Of a stretch of DNA of 13,071 nt, positions 6,609 through 12,594 are shown piece by piece. The stretch's first letter is position 1, and every line of letters begins with the position of its first letter. The notes beneath the pieces are model-generated. The model was not told where the DNA came from. It searched no databases and worked only from the letters and a program-made list of their open reading frames with translations. The position numbers were made by a program, and so were the translations under genes. Origin of the DNA: 2-01-FULL-44-17 sp036517175 (GTDB lineage: Bacteria; Patescibacteriota; Minisyncoccia; 2-02-FULL-40-12; IGHO2-01-FULL-4-A); the NCBI GenBank assembly GCA_036517175.1, contig DATDXQ010000017.1, positions 1 through 13,071 of the forward strand, in the 5' to 3' direction.

Positions 6609-8177
6609 GTGGGTTTAGTGAAAATAATCGGTAGTGTTGAAGATAAACATCGGAACTTTAATATAGTCTCTAATATAAGGGAACCAAGATTTTTGTTGCT
6701 TTACCCACCTCAATCATTTGATGCAAGTCTGGGTGTAGTTAAGCCCGAGGGTTCTCTGGGCGTCTTATACCTAGCCGGTGCCCTAAGGAGGGCGGGTTTT
6801 GAAGTTGGTGTTTTAGACTGTTGCGTGGGTAATGATAAATACAGTCTACAAGAAACCTTCTTTAAGCAAACATTATTACCCAATGGTATGGTTAGAGTTG
6901 GCATGGATCCAGAGGCCATTATTAGCGAGGTGGCTGAGTGCGATGTGGTTGGTATCAGCTCGATTTTTACTCCTCAGACAAGAATGGTCGAGGAATTAGT
7001 AAGACTTATATCAACGGCATATCCAGAAAAGTTAATAATTCTAGGGGGTATTAATGCAAGGTCTCAGGTGGATAGATTTTTTGACGCCGGTGCTAATCTG
7101 ATCTGTATTTCAGAAGCGGAAGATACAATTATTTCTGTTGGAGAAATTTTGCGGCATGGTGGAAGTGATTTTTCTTCTTTGCGCGGAGTTGCCTTTAGGA
7201 AAAATGGCAAAGTTCATGTTAATCCGATGGGATTTATAGACCCGAACTTGGACAAACTCCCCATTCCAGCCTGGGACATGCTTCAGTTACGCCGCTATTG
7301 GGAGATAAACAGGCCACACAACAGCGGACTTTCGTTTGATACTCCTCCGGCCTATGCGCCCGCCATGACATCTCGTGGTTGTCCCTATACATGTAAGTTT
7401 TGTCATATCTCAGGTGAAGGTAAGGATTCTGACTCTGGATTCATCGGTAAGTTTAGATATAAATCAATAGAGCGCGTGGAAGAGGAGATGGAGTTTCTCC
7501 GTAGTCTGGGCGTTGAGTATGTTTTTATTGAAGATGACTCGCTTCTAGCAAAAAAGAAGAGAGCGCTAGATATTTTCAAAATGCTGATTAAGTTCGGTTT
7601 TAAATTAGGCGATGTTAATGGTGTGAACTTGTCGCATTTACACAAGAACAACGGCACCAAGATAGTGCCGGATGATGAAATGATAGAGACGATGGCTGAG
7701 GCTGGATTCAATAAACTCCTATTTCCAGTAGAGTCTGGCTCTCAACGCATTATTGATAAGTGGGCTTCAGGAAAGATCAGTCATGAAATTTACGACATAT
7801 CTGCCCTTATAAAAAAGTCTCATGCGATGGGTATTGATGTTGCAAGCTGTTATTTGATCGGTTACCCAGACGAGACTTATGAGGAGTTGATGCAGACTCT
7901 CGTTTGCGCTAAAAAACATATGGATGCCGGGTCCGGGTGTGTTAACTTTACGATGGTTACTCCATTCCCAGGCACGGCACTATATAATCATGTGATCGAT
8001 AACGATTTGCTTTTGCCGGGCCTTGAACTAGCCGACATGACATGGATGAGGCCATCAATGAAGACACTGATTGAGCCGTGGATATTACAGTTCGTTCAGA
8101 ATAAGGCCTGGGAGTTTCTTAACGATCCCAAGAGAGTAAATGCAGTACGTTCATTGGCACCTCAGATATCAACTTAG
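6609..8177 (+). CDS. B12-binding-type radical SAM enzyme
   Basis: This 522-residue protein has two parts. Residues 27-200 match the cobalamin-binding Rossmann-like region common in this class: RFLLLYPP, an EGSLGVLYLAGALRRAGFEV helix-strand, and a late LIILGGINA strand. The canonical DxHxxG cobalamin ligand motif is not seen; DCCVGND (70-76) is at the corresponding place. The radical SAM core begins at TSRGC with C258xxxC262xxC265, which would hold the 4Fe-4S cluster that cleaves SAM. Later pieces FIEDDS (306-311) and FPVESGSQRI (372-381) fit the barrel strands. Enzymes of this build include methylases, ring-rearranging enzymes and oxidoreductases, so the reaction cannot be predicted. A role in making an unusual sugar is inferred from the neighbours. 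The gene is the last before a strong terminator. Confidence 0.82.
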   Translation: MGLVKIIGSVEDKHRNFNIVSNIREPRFLLLYPPQSFDASLGVVKPEGSLGVLYLAGALRRAGFEVGVLDCCVGNDKYSLQETFFKQTLLPNGMVRVGMDPEAIISEVAECDVVGISSIFTPQTRMVEELVRLISTAYPEKLIILGGINARSQVDRFFDAGANLICISEAEDTIISVGEILRHGGSDFSSLRGVAFRKNGKVHVNPMGFIDPNLDKLPIPAWDMLQLRRYWEINRPHNSGLSFDTPPAYAPAMTSRGCPYTCKFCHISGEGKDSDSGFIGKFRYKSIERVEEEMEFLRSLGVEYVFIEDDSLLAKKKRALDIFKMLIKFGFKLGDVNGVNLSHLHKNNGTKIVPDDEMIETMAEAGFNKLLFPVESGSQRIIDKWASGKISHEIYDISALIKKSHAMGIDVASCYLIGYPDETYEELMQTLVCAKKHMDAGSGCVNFTMVTPFPGTALYNHVIDNDLLLPGLELADMTWMRPSMKTLIEPWILQFVQNKAWEFLNDPKRVNAVRSLAPQIST

Positions 8178-8187
8178 GTCTATCAAC

Positions 8188-8211
8188 CTCCGCCTCGGCG
8201 GAGTTTTTTTT
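8188..8211 (+). terminator. Intrinsic terminator closing the first unit
   Basis: CTCCGCC-TC-GGCGGAG is a perfect GC-rich inverted repeat (6-7 bp stem with a small loop), followed immediately by eight T residues. It begins 11 nt after the radical SAM stop codon. Confidence 0.9.
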
Positions 8212-8238
8212 GACGTTAAGGGCTCATTTTGCTAGGAT
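8210..8238 (+). promoter_or_regulatory. Sigma70-like promoter with extended -10, emerging from the terminator T-tract
   Basis: TTGACG (8210-8215) is a near-consensus -35. After exactly 17 nt comes TAGGAT (8233-8238), preceded by TGC (8230-8232), giving an extended -10. The first two T's of the -35 are the last T's of the terminator. Transcription would begin near 8245, leaving a leader of about 29 nt with GGAG at 8263-8266, 7 nt before the ATG of the next gene. Confidence 0.6.
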
Positions 8239-8273
8239 TTTTCAAGAACTTTTAAAAATAATGGAGAACTAAC

Positions 8274-9386
8274 ATGGCAGATCCAAGGATGGACATTTTT
8301 GATTTTAGTAAGAAGTTGTTTTTCCACCCAGAGCAAATAGTTAAGTACAAAGAGGGAGGGCGCCCTTTTCCTATTACCATGGAAATAGATCTTACCAATA
8401 ACTGCAACCACAAATGTACTTGGTGCTATGACCTTGATAAGCACATGCAATCCGCCTCAGAATTTCTGGACACTCATATTCTCAAAGAAAGATTGAGAGA
8501 GGCATATGCTCTTGGAACCAGGGGTCTTAATTTTTCCGGCGGCGGGGAGCCGATGCTCCATAGGGACTTTCTTGAAATAATACGTTTTGCTAAAGAAATA
8601 GGTTTTGACATTGGTGTAATAACAAACGGTTCTGCAATTCATTCCGGTAATGCGGATGAGCTTTGTGATATTTTGTCATGGATCAGAATATCTATGGCGG
8701 GTGGTGACAGGGATAGTTATAAAGAAATTCAAGGTGTTGATCAGTTTGATTTGGTGATCAGGAAAATAGATTTGCTTTCTCAAAGAAAAAAAATAAAAGG
8801 GTCTAATCTGGTAATCGGAGTTAGGGTACTTGTTCTAGAAAAAAATTTGCAAAGCCTGGAAAACATGGCACATATTGTTGGGGGTATTGGCGTGGACTAT
8901 TTACAGCTGGCCCCGGATCAGTTCACGAATGACGGTGGTATTTTTTGGAACGGTGCTGCTAATTTAAAAGTACAAACAACTGTTGGTCAAATTTTGTCAT
9001 CGAGTGGTGTGTCATTACTCAAGGCCGGTTTTACCGTTATGCCAGAACCACTTGTCAAAATAGTTGGCTTGAGAAGTGAAAATGCATCTTCTGGATCTCC
9101 TCTTGATTATCCAAGAACTTGCTATGCTCACTTTTTCCAGGCTGTTATTACTGCCAAGGGTGAGCTGCGGTTTTGTAAAAACTCCAGAGGCGATGATACG
9201 TATATTGTTGGTAATATTAATGAAAGATCGCTTAAGGAAATTTGGGACGGCGAAACCAATAGAGACATAGAAAGTTGGGTAAGGCCTAACAATTGCGGCC
9301 TTTTTTGCAAGAATATGTCTTTGAACAATACAATGGAAGACATGCTTTACCCTGATCCTAGGATTTCCCCTAATTTTGTAAACTAG
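8274..9386 (+). CDS. Radical SAM enzyme with SPASM-type C-terminal domain
   Basis: This 370-residue protein carries a radical SAM cluster C44xxxC48xxC51 (NCNHKCTWC) after MEIDLTNN, and the SAM-contacting motif SGGGEP (88-93). VITNGS (115-120) and IRISMAGG (137-144) are typical barrel strands. The C-terminus matches a SPASM auxiliary-cluster pattern: C283, then 12 residues, then GELRFC (C301), NINERSLKEIWDG (314-326), and C341xxxC345. Proteins of this shape modify peptides or small molecules, and many lie in polysaccharide loci with unknown substrates. GGAG at 8263-8266, 7 nt before ATG, fixes the start. It is the first gene of a two-gene unit with its own promoter and shares it with a sugar-type SDR gene. 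It is much shorter than the upstream radical SAM protein and not a close paralogue of it. Confidence 0.85.
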   Translation: MADPRMDIFDFSKKLFFHPEQIVKYKEGGRPFPITMEIDLTNNCNHKCTWCYDLDKHMQSASEFLDTHILKERLREAYALGTRGLNFSGGGEPMLHRDFLEIIRFAKEIGFDIGVITNGSAIHSGNADELCDILSWIRISMAGGDRDSYKEIQGVDQFDLVIRKIDLLSQRKKIKGSNLVIGVRVLVLEKNLQSLENMAHIVGGIGVDYLQLAPDQFTNDGGIFWNGAANLKVQTTVGQILSSSGVSLLKAGFTVMPEPLVKIVGLRSENASSGSPLDYPRTCYAHFFQAVITAKGELRFCKNSRGDDTYIVGNINERSLKEIWDGETNRDIESWVRPNNCGLFCKNMSLNNTMEDMLYPDPRISPNFVN

Positions 9387-9390
9387 GGAG
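9386..9390 (+). promoter_or_regulatory. Ribosome binding site for the SDR gene at 9400
   Basis: GGGAG overlaps the last base of the preceding stop codon and lies 9 nt before ATG 9400, which supports that start. Confidence 0.55.
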
Positions 9391-9399
9391 CCGATCGAG

Positions 9400-10173
9400 A
9401 TGATATACGTCATAGGAAGTACTGGTCTTGTCGGTTCTGCTATCTGCGATTATTTTGAAAAAATAGGCACAGATTATATTGGGATAAACAGAGGTAACTA
9501 CCAAAAGTACATGGGGACTACGGCAGATGTTCTTGTTAACGCAAATGGAAGCGGGTTTAAGGGGAGAGCTAACGAAGATCCAAAGACTGATTTTGGGAAT
9601 AACGTGCAGTCAACGGTTAACTTAGCTTTTGATTTTAAATTTAAGACTTTTATTCATGTGAGTTCTGTTGATGTATATCCTCAACCGTACTCGATTAAAG
9701 CCACATCAGAAGATGTGGCGATAGATCCTATGACTCTTCACCCATATGGGTTTCACAAGTACCTTTCTGAGTTGATCGTGAGGCGTTATTGTCCTAATTG
9801 GGTAATTCTAAGATTGGGTGGTCTAGTCGGTAAAAAGCTCAAAAAGAATCCTATATACGATTGGACTCATGACAAGCCGCTACTTATAAGCGCCAAGTCA
9901 GAACTTACTTTTATACACACTGATATTGTGGCAGAAATAGTGAATCTGCTTATTGCCAAGGATGTCGACAAAGAGATAATAAATGTTTGTAGCTCGGACA
10001 GTATTAGATTACAAGATTTGGATTCTGTTTCTGGATTCAAAATTAGAGAAAGCTTAATGCAAGCGGGATTAGCAGTTCAGAAGTACCATATTAACGGGGA
10101 TAAGTTAAGGAGATTTTTTCCAGTAAAGACATCAAGAGAATATATAGGAAAATATTTACGAGAAAACCTATAA
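9400..10173 (+). CDS. Short NAD(P)-dependent sugar epimerase/reductase (SDR family)
   Basis: At 257 residues this is shorter than the three epimerases upstream. It has the dinucleotide motif GSTGLVGS (6-13). IHVSSVDVYPQ (85-95) supplies the catalytic Ser (S88/S89), and Y116-xxx-K120 lies in HPYGFHKYLSE. FIHTDIVAEIV (171-181) is the usual post-catalytic helix region. The reduced substrate domain is more like RmlD-type dTDP-sugar reductases and small NDP-sugar epimerases than GalE, but the exact reaction is not readable. It follows the SPASM gene by 13 nt with a good SD and is the last gene before a terminator, so the two probably act on the same sugar intermediate. Confidence 0.75.
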   Translation: MIYVIGSTGLVGSAICDYFEKIGTDYIGINRGNYQKYMGTTADVLVNANGSGFKGRANEDPKTDFGNNVQSTVNLAFDFKFKTFIHVSSVDVYPQPYSIKATSEDVAIDPMTLHPYGFHKYLSELIVRRYCPNWVILRLGGLVGKKLKKNPIYDWTHDKPLLISAKSELTFIHTDIVAEIVNLLIAKDVDKEIINVCSSDSIRLQDLDSVSGFKIRESLMQAGLAVQKYHINGDKLRRFFPVKTSREYIGKYLRENL

Positions 10174-10177
10174 TTTG

Positions 10178-10200
10178 GCCGCTTTTATAAGGCGGTTTTT
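10178..10200 (+). terminator. Intrinsic terminator after the SDR gene
   Basis: CCGCTTT (10179-10185) pairs with AAGGCGG (10189-10195), including one G-U pair, around a 3-nt loop. TTTTT (10196-10200) and further A/T sequence follow. It starts 4 nt after the stop codon. Confidence 0.8.
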
Positions 10201-10203
10201 AAT

Positions 10204-10232
10204 TTGAATTGACCCAATCTATGTGTTATGGT
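10204..10232 (+). promoter_or_regulatory. Sigma70-like promoter for the nonulosonate/amidation unit
   Basis: TTGAAT (10204-10209), 17 nt, then TATGGT (10227-10232) preceded by TGT (10224-10226) makes an extended -10 promoter just after the terminator. An overlapping TTGACC (10209-10214) is an alternative -35, but it is only 12 nt from this -10. The transcript would have a leader of about 70 nt with only a weak GAAG as SD before ATG 10312. Confidence 0.45.
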
Positions 10233-10235
10233 CAA
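10209..10235 (+). repeat. Operator-like inverted repeat over the promoter
   Basis: TTGACC (10209-10214) and GGTCAA (10230-10235) are perfect inverted 6-mers separated by 15 nt. They span the -35/-10 region of the proposed promoter, the layout expected of a dimeric regulator site. Six-base arms can occur by chance. Confidence 0.3.
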
Positions 10236-10311
10236 AGCTGGCAAAGAATGCTTTTCTTAATACTTTTTAGGTGTAAACATCGTCTAAGCTAACTGAAGAT
10301 CAAATATATCT

Positions 10312-11022
10312 ATGCAAGTCTCAAAAAAAATAATAGCGATAATTCCTGCGCGCGGCGGATCCAAAAGGGTGCCACGCAAAAACATTAAGCTTCTCAATGG
10401 TAAGCCGCTTATCAGTTATGCAATCAAGGCTGCCAAAAAATCCAAGTATGTTGATAGGGTTATAGTTTCTACGGACGATTTAGAAATAGCTAGTGTGGCC
10501 AAGAAGTACGGCGCCGAGGTTCCATTTATACGTCAGGCGGAACTCGCAACGGATACCGCGCTTGCCTTGTCTGTTATGCAGCATGCCATTAACTATATTG
10601 AAGCGGTAGATAAAAATAAAGTTGATCTTGTGGTATTAATTCAGGCAACATCACCTATGGTGTTGAGTGAAGACATTGATGCGGCCATTGAACGACTTAT
10701 TGAAATAAAAGCCAATTCTTGTGTGAGCGTCTGTTCGATAGCTGAGAGGCCTGAATGGATGTACGAATTTAGGGGGCAAAAAATTAGACCTTTTATTAAA
10801 ACAAAAGGTGAGGAAATCAGGAGAAGTCAGGATTTGCCTAAATTATTCAGATTGAATGGGGCTGTCTATGTGATTAGAAGAGATACTCTAATGAAAAAGG
10901 GTAGAATACTAGATAAAGATAATGCTACAGCAATAGTTATGCCAAGGGAACGTTCTTTCGATATTGATGAGCCGATTGATTTTAAAATTATTGAATCAAT
11001 GTGGTCAAAAACAAATAAATGA
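10312..11022 (+). CDS. neuA: CMP-nonulosonate (acylneuraminate-type) cytidylyltransferase
   Basis: This 236-residue enzyme of the NeuA/LegF/PseF family would activate a nonulosonic acid with CTP to give the CMP-sugar donor, in the cytosol. The nucleotide-binding loop IPARGGSKRVPRKN spans 11-24. STDDLEIA (53-60), QATSP (111-115), RRSQDLP (170-176), LNGAVYV (181-187) and FDIDEPIDF (216-224) are all characteristic, with D217/D219 as candidate metal ligands. Length is normal for the single-domain form. The symbol denotes the family only: the neighbouring amidation genes favour a legionaminic- or pseudaminic-type sugar over Neu5Ac. A KDO cytidylyltransferase is less likely given the RRSQDLP and DIDEP motifs. 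The gene opens the third unit and overlaps the next gene by ATGA (11019-11022). Confidence 0.87.
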   Translation: MQVSKKIIAIIPARGGSKRVPRKNIKLLNGKPLISYAIKAAKKSKYVDRVIVSTDDLEIASVAKKYGAEVPFIRQAELATDTALALSVMQHAINYIEAVDKNKVDLVVLIQATSPMVLSEDIDAAIERLIEIKANSCVSVCSIAERPEWMYEFRGQKIRPFIKTKGEEIRRSQDLPKLFRLNGAVYVIRRDTLMKKGRILDKDNATAIVMPRERSFDIDEPIDFKIIESMWSKTNK

Positions 11023-12581
11023 AAAAACGCATAATAGCCCGCCTAGACGTAAAGGGTCCGAATGTGATTAAGGGCATACAATTCGAGTGTTTGCGTGTAA
11101 TGGGTAAGCCAGAAGATTTGGCTCGCGAATATTATTTACAAGGTGCAGATGAATTAATTTATCTAGATACCGTAGCCAGTTTGTATCAGAGGAACAATCT
11201 GCTTAATATTGTCCGACAAGCATCGGAGAATATTTTTATTCCCTTTACTGCTGGGGGCGGTGTGAGATCCATATCTGACATACGCTCGCTTCTTTCTGCT
11301 GGTGCTGAAAAAGTGGCCATCAACACGGCAGCTACGAAGAACCCTAATCTTATACGTCAGGCGGCCAGGATGTTTGGTTCTCAATGCATAGTACTTTCGA
11401 TTGAGGCAAAACAAATCGCTCCTGGTCGTTGGGAGGCATATACCGATAATGGCCGCAATCGAACAGGTCTGGATGTACTAAAATGGGCCAAGCGCGCTGA
11501 ATCTCTTGGCGCCGGAGAGATACTTCTGACTTCAGTTGACATGGAGGGGACTGAACGTGGTTTAGATTCTGAACTTGCTAAGCAAGTTGTAAAAGCTGTT
11601 TCTATCCCGGTTATCATTTCAGGAGGTGCTGGATCACCTAAGGACATTTCGGAATGCTTTGAACAATCCAGTGCTGATGCGATTGCTCTGGCAAGTCTAC
11701 TGCATTATGGTAAGTGCGGAGTGGATGATATCAAGAGGGAGCTTGTTAAAAATAAGTTGGACGTACGTGTAACAGAAAACTTTTCAAAAAATAAAAATAA
11801 AAAAGGTCAAAATTATGATCTTGGTAATTACAACAAATACACATTGCAGCACCTGTCTGGAGTTACTGGTTCAGCTGCAAACAAGATTGAGGAGAAGGAT
11901 TTTTTGAATTTCGAAAAAGACTACCCAAAGAGCCCAGCGGATATTGGCATAATTGATTACAAAGTTAACAATGTTCGAAGTGTCTTAAGGGCATTTCAGA
12001 AAATTGGTAAAAAGGTTTCGATTGTTGAAACTCCAGCCGAATTGAAAAAAATGAAAGCCATTGTACTTCCTGGGGTCGGTTCATTTGGTGAGGGAATGCG
12101 AGCTCTTTCAACGGCTCATCTGGTTGAGCCGTTGAAAGAGCATGTTAAACAAGGCAAGCCTATTCTCGGTCTTTGTTTGGGGATGCAGATGCTGTTCTCG
12201 GAAAGCTTGGAATTTGGCAAACACAAGGGCCTTGATTTGATTGCCGGCAAGGTAGTACCATTAAAACCAGTCAGTGAAGTTAAGGTGATTGGCTATAAGC
12301 TGCCGCATATTGGCTGGAATGATATTCGTCCAAGCAAGAAAGCTCTAGCTAGCAGCTTAACTTATGGCTTGGGCAACCCAGCAAGTGTTTATTTCGTCCA
12401 TTCTTTTTATCCGAGTCCAGCTAAAAAGTCTGTGGTGTTAGCAACCACGAAGTATGGAGGGCAAGAGTTCTGCTCAATTGTCCATAAAGATAATATAATG
12501 GGTACTCAGTTTCATCCGGAAAAAAGCGGTGAAGTCGGGCTGGGTATTTTGAAACAATTTTGTGAGTTAGCAAAAGTTTAA
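11019..12581 (+). CDS. HisF-HisH fusion: ammonia-generating and channelling enzyme for sugar amidation
   Basis: This is a 520-residue single chain. Residues 1-252 are a HisF barrel with D10, GGGVRS (79-84) and SGGAGS (201-206). The ammonia-gate residues matching R5, E46, K99 and E167 of Thermotoga HisF are all present (R4, E45, K98, E167). HisF catalytic positions D130 and D176 carry Glu (E129, E176). Residues 253-306 are a Lys/Asn-rich linker. Residues 307-520 are a HisH class I glutamine amidotransferase with PGVGS (351-355) and triad C386 (GLCLGMQ), H499 and E501 (FHPEKS). Glutaminase and tunnel thus look functional, while the histidine-pathway active site is altered. With the amidotransferase gene 13 nt downstream, the likely role is ammonia supply for amidinating an N-acetyl sugar, as for WbpG/HisH2/HisF2. 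The order is opposite to yeast HIS7 (HisH first). A perfect 17-bp inverted repeat lies in the HisH part. Confidence 0.88.
   Translation: MKKRIIARLDVKGPNVIKGIQFECLRVMGKPEDLAREYYLQGADELIYLDTVASLYQRNNLLNIVRQASENIFIPFTAGGGVRSISDIRSLLSAGAEKVAINTAATKNPNLIRQAARMFGSQCIVLSIEAKQIAPGRWEAYTDNGRNRTGLDVLKWAKRAESLGAGEILLTSVDMEGTERGLDSELAKQVVKAVSIPVIISGGAGSPKDISECFEQSSADAIALASLLHYGKCGVDDIKRELVKNKLDVRVTENFSKNKNKKGQNYDLGNYNKYTLQHLSGVTGSAANKIEEKDFLNFEKDYPKSPADIGIIDYKVNNVRSVLRAFQKIGKKVSIVETPAELKKMKAIVLPGVGSFGEGMRALSTAHLVEPLKEHVKQGKPILGLCLGMQMLFSESLEFGKHKGLDLIAGKVVPLKPVSEVKVIGYKLPHIGWNDIRPSKKALASSLTYGLGNPASVYFVHSFYPSPAKKSVVLATTKYGGQEFCSIVHKDNIMGTQFHPEKSGEVGLGILKQFCELAKV
12102..12141 (+). repeat. Perfect 17-bp inverted repeat inside the HisH coding region
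   Basis: GCTCTTTCAACGGCTCA (12102-12118) is the exact reverse complement of 12125-12141, with a 6-nt loop TCTGGT. It codes for residues around 362-375 (ALSTAHLVEPLKEH). The right arm codes VEPLKEH, a piece familiar from HisH proteins, while the left arm covers a variable position. No U-tract follows, so it is not a standard terminator. Confidence 0.9.
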
Positions 12582-12594
12582 ATTATATAATTAT

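Noticed and set aside
9015..9413. 132-residue minus-strand open frame, the longest on that strand
   Set aside because: It lies wholly over the C-terminal SPASM coding region and the start of the next gene, has no recognisable motif, and the plus-strand proteins are clearly real.
11019..12581. Histidine biosynthesis operon
   Set aside because: HisF and HisH homologues are present but fused, with altered HisF catalytic positions and with no hisA, hisI or other his gene nearby; the neighbours are sugar genes.
12581..12592. 12-nt A/T palindrome AATTATATAATT between the fusion and the amidotransferase
   Set aside because: Pure A/T sequence makes such symmetry trivial, and no promoter spacing fits.
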